From Alphaproteobacteria bacterium (GTDB taxonomy: Bacteria; Pseudomonadota; Alphaproteobacteria; Rhodobacterales; Rhodobacteraceae), in assembly GCA_024277955.1 (NCBI GenBank), contig JAJRUE010000008.1, positions 1-11,135 on the forward strand: a DNA stretch of 11,135 bases. The letters are read 5' to 3'. The position numbers and the translations under genes were made by a program. The notes beneath the pieces were generated by a model. The model had not been told where the DNA came from. It did not search any database and worked only from the letters and a program-made list of their open reading frames with translations. Below are positions 1-5,978 of this stretch, piece after piece (the stretch's first letter is position 1; every line of letters starts with the position of its first letter).

Positions 1-147
1 GCCGAGGAAACCGATGCGGTCTATGACCGGGTCTGCGTGCCGGCCAAGGCGCGCCTCGACCTGATCTATCAGCGCCACCAGAACATGTGTTACGATTTCG
101 ATCTGGTGTTCCAGACCATCGGCAACCTGTTCCGGCGCCGGAAGTGA
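1..147 (+). CDS. Exopolysaccharide sugar transferase, C-terminal fragment
   Basis: Only the last 48 codons lie in the window; the frame is open from base 1 and stops at TGA 145-147. The tail has the pattern RLDLIYQRH..CYDFDLVFQTIGNLF, which matches the end of the bacterial sugar transferase family (undecaprenyl-phosphate glycosyl-1-phosphate transferases such as WcaJ/ExoY/PssA types). In that family a conserved Arg/Lys-x-Asp-x-x-Tyr segment and a 'DL.I...T' amphipathic segment close the protein. Members act at the inner membrane and transfer a sugar phosphate to the lipid carrier to start a repeat unit. This fits the dehydratase gene 181 bases downstream on the same strand. The catalytic part is outside the window, so substrate and subgroup cannot be judged. 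Assignment from the tail alone is moderately sure. Confidence 0.6.
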   Translation, partial: AEETDAVYDRVCVPAKARLDLIYQRHQNMCYDFDLVFQTIGNLFRRRK

Positions 148-267
148 AAACCCGGCATGACCCCGGCGGTTCCGCCCCGGATATGAGCGGTTTGGCGCCC
201 GTGACAATAAAACAGTGGCCGCGACGGGCAAATCGCGCGATGATCGGCGGGTCGGGGGGCTGATGTT

Positions 268-319
268 GTATTCAGGTATTGTACGATTCTGCCCGGCGTT
301 CTTGTAAACGAGTATTCAG
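268..319 (+). promoter_or_regulatory. AT-rich leader with two GTATTCAG direct repeats, candidate promoter region
   Basis: The 181-base gap between the sugar transferase stop and the dehydratase start turns markedly A/T-rich from about 262 to 325. It holds two identical copies of GTATTCAG (268-275 and 312-319), 44 bases apart. A promoter for the downstream gene is plausible here: TTGTAC at 279-284 and TTGTAA at 302-307 are 17 bases apart, but both are poor matches to a sigma70 consensus. No strong hairpin with a T tract follows the sugar transferase, so read-through transcription is equally possible. Function is inferred from composition only. Confidence 0.25.
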
Positions 320-328
320 AATAAAGCC

Positions 329-2266
329 GTGGCAGATCACAATCAGAACCGACCCGATGATATCCCTTCCGGGGCCGTCCAGAGAGCGCTGAGCGTTCTC
401 AGCGGGCTCAGCCGAAAACAGAAATCCTGGATCTTCCTGGCCGTCGATCTGGGTCTGATCCCGCTGGCGCTGTTTACGGCCTATGCGGTGCAGTCGCTGC
501 CCGCCTCGGCCCCCGAAACCATGATCCGGGCGGAACCGATCCTGCCGTTCCTGATGCTGATCGGCGCCGGGCTGTCCTGGGCTCTGGGCATCCCGCAGAT
601 CGTGCTGAACGATTACGAGGGCCGGGCGATCTGGCTGACCGCGATCTTCGCGGTCGGGCTGGGGCTGGCCGCGGCGGGGCTGAGCTGGCTGGCCGGGCTG
701 GCGCTGCCGCTTGGCACCCATGTGATGTTCGCCACCCTCTATCTGCTGCTGGCGGTGGTGACGCGGGTGCTGCTGCGGCGGCTGGTGATGGCGATCTACC
801 GGCGCGGGCGCCCGCGCCGCCCGGTGCTGATCTATGGCGCCGGCACCACCGGCAGCCAGCTGGTGCGCGCCCTGCGCGCCCATGAAAGCATCGAACCGGT
901 GGCCTTCATCGACGACAATGTGGCGCTGCACGGGGTGCTGCTGTCGGGGTTGCCGGTGCATTCGCCGACCCGGATCGCCGATCTGGCCGAGAAATACGGC
1001 GCCCGCCGGGTGTTGCTGGCGATGCCCTCGGCCAGCCAGCCGCGGCAGGCGCAGATCGCGCGCCGGCTGCAGGACATGGGGCTGGAGGTGCAGGCACTGC
1101 CCAGCTTCGCGCAGCTGATCGGCGAGGAGGAACTGCTGGACAAGCTGAAACCGGTGGCGCCGCAGCGGTTTCTGGGACGCGACAGCCGCGCGGTGCCGCT
1201 GGGCGATGCGCTGTCGGCCTATCGCGGCCGGGTGGTGCTGGTGTCGGGCGCCGGCGGCTCGATCGGGTCGGAACTGTGCCGCCAGCTGCTGACCTGCCGG
1301 CCCGCCCGGCTGGTGCTGTTCGAACTCAGCGAACTGGCGCTCTACAATATCGATCAGGAACTGACCCAACTGCTGGAAAACACCGATCTGAAGGTCGATA
1401 TCGTGCCGGTGCTGGGGTCGGTCACCGATGCCCGGCAAGTGCGCCGGGTGCTGGCCGAGAACGCCGTGCAGGTGGTGTTGCACGCCGCCGCCTACAAACA
1501 TGTGCCATTGGTCGAGGCCAACCCGCTGCCGGGGCTGGCCAACAACGTCTTCGGCACCCGCACCCTGGCGATGGAGGCGATCGCCGCCGGCGTCGAACGC
1601 TTCATTCTGGTGTCCTCGGACAAGGCGGTGCGCCCGGCCAACGTGATGGGCGCCTCCAAGCGGATCGCCGAACTGGTGGTGCAGGATCTGGCAACCCGGT
1701 CCAGCGGCACGATCCTGGCCATGGTGCGGTTCGGCAATGTGCTGGGCTCGTCGGGCTCGGTGGTGCCGCTGTTTCAGGAACAGGTCAGTCGCGGCGGCCC
1801 GCTCACCGTGACCCATCCCGAGGTCGAGCGGTTCTTCATGACCATCCGCGAGGCGGTCACCCTGGTGCTGAAGGCCGGCGCCGCCGGCAGCGGCGGCGAG
1901 GTGTTCGTGCTGGACATGGGCAAACCGGTGCCGATCATGAAGCTGGCGCGTCAGGTGATCGAACGCGCCGGTTACAGCGTGCGCGACGATGCCAACCCCG
2001 AGGGCGACATCGAAATCGTGATCACCGGCATGCGCCCGGGCGAGAAGCTGAGCGAGGAACTGACCCTGACCGACGATCTGGTCGGCACCCGCTATCAGAA
2101 AATCTTCTGGGCCCGCGAGGATCGGCTGTCCGAACTGCAGGTGGCGGCGGTGCTGCGGCGGCTGCGTCAGGCGCTGGCGGCCGGCGATGCGGTGGCGGCG
2201 CGCGAGGCGCTCAGTACCTGTGTCGAGGATTACCCGACCGACGATGCCGACTGCCGCACGTCGTGA
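329..2266 (+). CDS. Membrane-bound nucleotide-sugar 4,6-dehydratase, FlaA1/CapD/WbpM-type polysaccharide biosynthesis protein
   Basis: The product is 645 residues, the usual length for the large membrane form of this family. Four hydrophobic segments (about 31-56, 71-93, 100-126, 130-152) anchor it in the inner membrane. A first Rossmann-like domain (CoA-binding-like) begins at PVLIYGAGTTG (165-175). The catalytic SDR domain begins at GAGGSIG (307-313, NAD(P) binding), followed by HAAAYKHVPLVE and SSDKAVRPANVMGASKR (429-445). Met440 and Lys444 fit the Ser-Met-Lys type catalytic triad known for WbpM-like UDP-GlcNAc C6-dehydratases, instead of the usual Ser-Tyr-Lys. GEKLSEEL (571-578) is another family signature. 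Members typically convert UDP-GlcNAc to a 4-keto-6-deoxy sugar for surface glycans; the exact substrate is inferred. The start is GTG at 329: an in-frame stop lies at 305-307 and no other start occurs before the first membrane segment. Its ribosome binding site is weak. Confidence 0.93.
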   Translation: MADHNQNRPDDIPSGAVQRALSVLSGLSRKQKSWIFLAVDLGLIPLALFTAYAVQSLPASAPETMIRAEPILPFLMLIGAGLSWALGIPQIVLNDYEGRAIWLTAIFAVGLGLAAAGLSWLAGLALPLGTHVMFATLYLLLAVVTRVLLRRLVMAIYRRGRPRRPVLIYGAGTTGSQLVRALRAHESIEPVAFIDDNVALHGVLLSGLPVHSPTRIADLAEKYGARRVLLAMPSASQPRQAQIARRLQDMGLEVQALPSFAQLIGEEELLDKLKPVAPQRFLGRDSRAVPLGDALSAYRGRVVLVSGAGGSIGSELCRQLLTCRPARLVLFELSELALYNIDQELTQLLENTDLKVDIVPVLGSVTDARQVRRVLAENAVQVVLHAAAYKHVPLVEANPLPGLANNVFGTRTLAMEAIAAGVERFILVSSDKAVRPANVMGASKRIAELVVQDLATRSSGTILAMVRFGNVLGSSGSVVPLFQEQVSRGGPLTVTHPEVERFFMTIREAVTLVLKAGAAGSGGEVFVLDMGKPVPIMKLARQVIERAGYSVRDDANPEGDIEIVITGMRPGEKLSEELTLTDDLVGTRYQKIFWAREDRLSELQVAAVLRRLRQALAAGDAVAAREALSTCVEDYPTDDADCRTS

Positions 2267-2424
2267 AGGATGCCGGCGTCCGATCCGGGCCGGGGTCCGG
2301 CGGCTGTCACCGCAAAGCCGCGTTTGCCGGTGCAATCCCCGGGGGGGCTGCCGGAGCGTTGATCCGGGGGCGCGCCCTGTGGTCTAACCGCAGCTGTCGG
2401 AACTTCAACGGACAGGATCGGGCG

Positions 2425-4683
2425 ATGACAGGACACCCGGCAGGTCAGGGCGCGCATCCCGGGCTTTACGTCGGCGGTTCCGCTTCCGGGATCGGGCGGC
2501 GGCTGCCGACGATCGTGATGCCGTTCCCGTTGCTGCTGGCATTCCTGTTGCTGCTGGCGCTGGCGCCCTCCGGATCCCGGGCACAGGGCGCTCCGGCAGA
2601 TCCGACCCCGCCCGGCGTCACCCTGCTGCCGCCGCCATCGCTGAATTTCTATGGCGTGGTCGGGCTGATGGACATGCCCACGGCCGAGATGAGCCCGGAT
2701 GCGCAATTCACCACCGCGATCAGCTATTTCGGCGGCACCTCGCGCTATACCATGACGTTTCAGGCGCTGCCGTGGATGTCGGCCAGTTTCCGCTACAACG
2801 GCATCCAGAACCTCAATCTGTTCGGATTCTCGACCTATTACGACCGCAGCTTCGATGTGCGGTTCCGGTTGCGCAGGGAAACCCGGATCTGGCCGGCGCT
2901 GACGCTGGGGTTGCAGGATTTCATCGGCACCGGGCTCTATTCCGCCGAATATCTGGTCGCGACCAAGAATATCGACCTGTCCGGCCTTGGCAGCCTCGGC
3001 GGGCGGCTGAAACTGACCGCCGGGCTGGGCTGGGGGCGGCTGGGATCCTATGGCTCGATCGGCGCGCCATTCGGCAACAAGCGGCCGAAATTCGGGGGCG
3101 GCACCGGTGGCCAGCTGGCCTTTGACCAGTGGTTCCGCGGCCCCATGGCGCCGTTTGGCGGCATCGAGTGGCAGCCCGACGACCGCTGGGGACTGAAGCT
3201 GGAATATTCCTCGGATGCCTATGATCTGGAAACCCGCCGCAGTTCGGTGTTCCGGCGCGCCTCGCCGCTGAATTTCGGGGTCGAGTATCAGGCCAGCAAG
3301 CGCACCCGGCTGGGCGCCTATTACATGTATGGCTCGGAACTGGGCTTCACCCTGCAGATGCAGCTTAACCCGTATTCGCCGCCGACCCCGATGCGCATCA
3401 GTGCCCCGGTGCCGATTCAGCCGCGCCCGGACCGCGCCGCCAACCCGGCATACTGGGACACCGCCTGGGCCGGCTCGCGTGCCGCGCATGTCCAGCTGCG
3501 CGACCTGCTGGCGGCGCAGCTGGCCGCCGACGGGCTGGTGCTGGAAAGCCTGGACGTATCCGCCAACGCGGCCGAGCTGCGCTTTCGCAACGAACGCTAC
3601 CGCTCCTTCGCCAATGCCATCGGCCGGGCGGCGCGGGCGATGACGCGGGTGCTGCCGTCGTCGGTGGAAACCTTCCGCCTGGTGCCGGTGGAACGGGCCA
3701 TGGCGCTGAGCGCGGTAACGATCCGGCGCTCGGACCTCGAAGCGCTGGAATTCGCCCCCGACGCGGCTGCCGCGATCGAGGCGGTCTCGGGCTATGGCGA
3801 CGCGCCGCAACTGGCCGCCAGCGCCCTCACCGGCGCCGATCTCTATCCCGCCACCGGCTGGAGCGTGGAGCCGTATTTCTCGCCGGCCTATTTCGACCCG
3901 GCCCGCCCGTTCCGCCTCGATGTCGGGGTGGCGCTGGTGGGCCATTGGCAACCCGCACCCGGCTGGTTCATGTCGGGCACCATCCGTCAGCGCGTCGCCG
4001 GCAATGTCGCCGGCGGGCGGTCGTCCAATTCGGTGCTGCCGCATGTGCGCACCGATGCGGTGCTCTATGCCCAGTATGACACCACGCTGAACAACCTCTA
4101 TGCCGCCTATCAGTGGCGCCCGGGGCGCGACCTTTATGGTCGGGTGACGGTGGGTTATCTGGAACAGATGTTCGGCGGCATTTCGGCGGAACTGCTGTGG
4201 AAACCGGTGACCTCCCGGCTGGGTCTGGGGGTCGAGGCGAACTGGGTCAAGCAGCGCGATTACGATCAGCGGCTGGGCTTTCAGGCCTATTCCGTGGCCA
4301 CCGGGCATGCCTCGCTCTATTACGATTTCGGCAACGGGTTCCTTGGTCAGATCGATGCCGGGCGCTATCTGGCCGGCGATGTCGGCGCCACCTTCAGTCT
4401 GGACCGGACCTTCGACAACGGCTGGTCGGTGGGCGGGTTCTTCACCCAGACCAACGTGTCGGCCAGGGATTTCGGCGAAGGCTCGTTCGACAAGGGCATC
4501 CGCTTCACGATCCCGCTGAACTGGTTCCTGGGCAAGCCCAGCCGCCAGGCCTTCGGCACCACGATCCGGCCGATCCAGCGCGATGGCGGCGCCCGGCTGA
4601 TCGTGCCCGGGCGGCTTTACGGTCAGGTCCGCGAGGCGCATCGCCGCGCCCTGCAGGCGCAAAAGGCGAGGTTCTGGGAATGA
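2425..4683 (+). CDS. yjbH: YjbH-family outer-membrane exopolysaccharide protein
   Basis: The product is 752 residues with ATG at 2425, preceded by AGGA at 2414-2417 (7-base spacing). A start at 2518 would keep the signal peptide but has no ribosome binding site. The hydrophobic run MPFPLLLAFLLLLALAPSG (from residue 32) ends in SGSRA before QG, so a signal peptidase I substrate with a long n-region is likely; no lipobox is seen, although the E. coli relative is annotated as a lipoprotein. YjbH family traits are NFYGVVGLMDMPTA (from 74), SYFGGTSRYTMTFQ, and near the end GRVTVGYLEQMFGGISAE and GSFDKGIRFTIPLNW (about 686-700). Alternating aromatic/glycine strands suggest a large outer-membrane beta-barrel. 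In E. coli the yjbEFGH operon affects exopolysaccharide production. It overlaps the next gene by ATGA, so translation is probably coupled. Exact biochemical role is unknown. Confidence 0.88.
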   Translation: MTGHPAGQGAHPGLYVGGSASGIGRRLPTIVMPFPLLLAFLLLLALAPSGSRAQGAPADPTPPGVTLLPPPSLNFYGVVGLMDMPTAEMSPDAQFTTAISYFGGTSRYTMTFQALPWMSASFRYNGIQNLNLFGFSTYYDRSFDVRFRLRRETRIWPALTLGLQDFIGTGLYSAEYLVATKNIDLSGLGSLGGRLKLTAGLGWGRLGSYGSIGAPFGNKRPKFGGGTGGQLAFDQWFRGPMAPFGGIEWQPDDRWGLKLEYSSDAYDLETRRSSVFRRASPLNFGVEYQASKRTRLGAYYMYGSELGFTLQMQLNPYSPPTPMRISAPVPIQPRPDRAANPAYWDTAWAGSRAAHVQLRDLLAAQLAADGLVLESLDVSANAAELRFRNERYRSFANAIGRAARAMTRVLPSSVETFRLVPVERAMALSAVTIRRSDLEALEFAPDAAAAIEAVSGYGDAPQLAASALTGADLYPATGWSVEPYFSPAYFDPARPFRLDVGVALVGHWQPAPGWFMSGTIRQRVAGNVAGGRSSNSVLPHVRTDAVLYAQYDTTLNNLYAAYQWRPGRDLYGRVTVGYLEQMFGGISAELLWKPVTSRLGLGVEANWVKQRDYDQRLGFQAYSVATGHASLYYDFGNGFLGQIDAGRYLAGDVGATFSLDRTFDNGWSVGGFFTQTNVSARDFGEGSFDKGIRFTIPLNWFLGKPSRQAFGTTIRPIQRDGGARLIVPGRLYGQVREAHRRALQAQKARFWE

Positions 4684-5408
4684 GCCGCCGACATCCGATC
4701 CGCCGTCTGATGTCCGGGCCGGGCCTGACTCTGGGCCTGACCCTGGTTCTGGCCGCCTGCAGCAGCGGGTCCGGCGAGGCGACGCTGAACGCGCAGATCG
4801 CCACCGCCGTGCGCGGCATTGCCAGCGACCGCTTCGGCGCCAAACCGGCGCCCCCGGTGCTCACCCGGGCGGTGCTGGACACGCTGGAGGGATCGTTCAT
4901 GGAGGCGGTGCTGGAATCGCGCGGCAACCAGCCGGCCTACATGTTCGTCGCGGCGCGGTTGCGCGACGACCGCCCCGGCGAAATCGTGGTCTGGCGCACC
5001 GAGGACAACATCACCCTGAGCCTGCGCAACGGCGTGCTGATCGCCACCAGGGGGCTGGGCGACGACCTGCTGTCCAGCGATGTCGCAATCCGCGACGGCA
5101 CGCCGGGGCCGGCCGGGTCCGGCGCCCGGCGCTGGCAGATCCGGGCGCTGGACAACAAGGCGGTGAACCTGTCGGGGGCCTGCGCGTTGAGCGATCTGGG
5201 GCCCGAGACCATCGAGATCGTCGGTGCCCGCCACCCGACGCGGCACCTGCAGGAGCGTTGCGAGGCGAATGGCCCCGACGGCAGCCCGGGCGGCCGCGTC
5301 GTCAACGACTACTGGATCGATTCGCGCCGGGGTCTGGTCTGGCAATCCCGGCAATGGGTCAGCCCCGAGATCGGTTATCTGCGCCTGCGCCGGCTGACCG
5401 ACGGCTGA
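4680..5408 (+). CDS. yjbF: YjbF/GfcB-family polysaccharide lipoprotein
   Basis: The 242-residue product starts at ATG 4680, overlapping the yjbH stop by four bases. The N-terminus is basic (MSRRHPIRRLM), followed by a hydrophobic stretch ending in the lipobox LAAC, with Cys27 as the lipidation site and a small Ser/Gly-rich linker after it. The next codons are consistent with an outer-membrane lipoprotein; no Asp directly follows Cys. The conserved core includes VVWRTEDNITLSLRNGVLIATRGLGDDLLSSD, shown here only by its ends (VVWRTEDN about 103-110, LGDDLLSSD about 125-133), which is the family hallmark of YjbF/GfcB (group 4 capsule lipoprotein family). It ends with the WIDSRRGLVWQSRQWVSPE segment typical of the family. 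Pairing with yjbH is the common arrangement. It is expected to act in the periplasm/outer membrane during polysaccharide export; the mechanism is not established. Met11 is an alternative start. Confidence 0.88.
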   Translation: MSRRHPIRRLMSGPGLTLGLTLVLAACSSGSGEATLNAQIATAVRGIASDRFGAKPAPPVLTRAVLDTLEGSFMEAVLESRGNQPAYMFVAARLRDDRPGEIVVWRTEDNITLSLRNGVLIATRGLGDDLLSSDVAIRDGTPGPAGSGARRWQIRALDNKAVNLSGACALSDLGPETIEIVGARHPTRHLQERCEANGPDGSPGGRVVNDYWIDSRRGLVWQSRQWVSPEIGYLRLRRLTDG

Positions 5409-5511
5409 GCAATGCCCGGTGCGGGGCCCGAGCGAGGCCCGAGCGGGGCGCCGTCTGCCGACGCGGCGGCGGAAAAACGCGCGACCCGGGGGCGGTGCCG
5501 ACAGGTTTGCG

Positions 5512-5540
5512 TTGAAACGCCCGGAGAGTCGGGGTAGAAA
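5512..5540 (+). promoter_or_regulatory. Sigma70-like promoter for the yjbE-like gene
   Basis: TTGAAA at 5512-5517 (five of six consensus positions) and TAGAAA at 5535-5540 (four of six) are separated by exactly 17 bases and lie 33 bases before the ATG at 5574. This stretch is clearly richer in A/T than its surroundings. It suggests that the small downstream gene is transcribed on its own in addition to any read-through from yjbH-yjbF. Confidence 0.55.
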
Positions 5541-5573
5541 AGAATTGAATTCGGCCAGAAGGGGTTTGGTATC

Positions 5574-5804
5574 ATGAAAAAGACGATTATCGCCGCAGTA
5601 CTTGGCGCAGCCGGGCTTGCCGCCCCCATGGCTTCGGCCCAGGCCGTGCCGCCGGCACCCGCAGCGGGCTCGCTGCCCGGCGTATTGGGCGGTACCGGTC
5701 TGAGCACGGGCGCCGCCGTCGGCGTCGCCTTTGCGCTCGTTGCCGTCGCCGTGGCGGTTGGCAGCGATGACGCCACCGCGACGACGACGACCACCACACC
5801 GTAA
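5574..5804 (+). CDS. yjbE: YjbE-like small secreted Ala/Gly/Thr-rich protein
   Basis: A 76-residue product with a strong ribosome binding site (AGAAGGGG, 5557-5564, nine bases before ATG). Residues 1-23 form a clear signal peptide (MKK, hydrophobic Ala/Leu core, cleavage likely after ASA before QA). The mature part of about 52 residues has a Pro/Gly-rich start, a central segment GAAVGVAFALVAVAVAVG, then GSDDATAT and a run of six Thr before a final Pro. E. coli YjbE has the same plan: signal peptide, short alanine/valine-rich segment, acidic Gly/Asp turn and poly-Thr tail. Together with the neighbouring yjbH and yjbF this supports a YjbE-type assignment, although low-complexity sequence makes homology hard to prove. 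The Thr tail could be an O-glycosylation or polymer-contact site (inference). It has its own promoter and terminator, so it may be made in excess over YjbH/YjbF. Confidence 0.68.
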   Translation: MKKTIIAAVLGAAGLAAPMASAQAVPPAPAAGSLPGVLGGTGLSTGAAVGVAFALVAVAVAVGSDDATATTTTTTP

Positions 5805-5842
5805 ACCGGTCGCGGACCGGGGCCCGGCCCCGGCATGAATGC

Positions 5843-5873
5843 GCAGGCTGACCTTCGGGTCCGCCTGCTTTTT
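5843..5873 (+). terminator. Rho-independent terminator after the yjbE-like gene
   Basis: The stem pairs GCAGGC (5843-5848) with GCCTGC (5863-5868) and GACC (5850-5853) with GGTC (5858-5861), with one internal T-C mismatch and a stable TTCG tetraloop (5854-5857). Five T follow directly (5869-5873). It begins 38 bases after the stop codon. The T tract is only on the plus-strand side, so it serves the left operon and not the oppositely oriented RTX gene. Confidence 0.88.
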
Positions 5874-5885
5874 CGTGTTTTACCG

Positions 5886-5935
5886 CCGGGTATCCCGGGG
5901 CCGTTTTCCCGGCGCCGGATTATCGATGATAATCC
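5886..5935. repeat. Cluster of three inverted repeats in the convergent intergenic region
   Basis: Between the ends of the yjbE-like and RTX genes there are three adjacent dyads: CCGGG-TAT-CCCGG (5886-5898), the perfect 10-base palindrome CCGGCGCCGG (5909-5918) and GGATTATC-GAT-GATAATCC (5917-5935, eight perfect pairs). The last is unusually A/T-rich for this genome. None is followed by a T tract on the minus strand, so they are not standard terminators for the RTX gene, though they could still stop transcription or protect mRNA ends. A protein-binding role is also possible. Confidence 0.5.
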
Positions 5936-5978
5936 ATGTTATGGTAAATGACTTCGGTATTTTCACCGATTCCGGGCC

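Noticed and set aside
272..2335. 687-codon open frame on the minus strand opposite the dehydratase gene
   Set aside because: Rich in His, Gln, Arg and Pro with no recognisable domain. It mirrors the GC-biased codons of the true plus-strand gene, which has intact family motifs.
1276..2424. Upstream extension of the yjbH frame reaching back to 1276
   Set aside because: This part overlaps the dehydratase in another frame and is Arg/Gly-rich without homology. The signal peptide and the AGGA site place the start at 2425.
2230..4662. 810-codon open frame on the minus strand opposite yjbH
   Set aside because: Same low-complexity antisense composition; the plus strand encodes a convincing YjbH protein with signal peptide and ribosome binding site.
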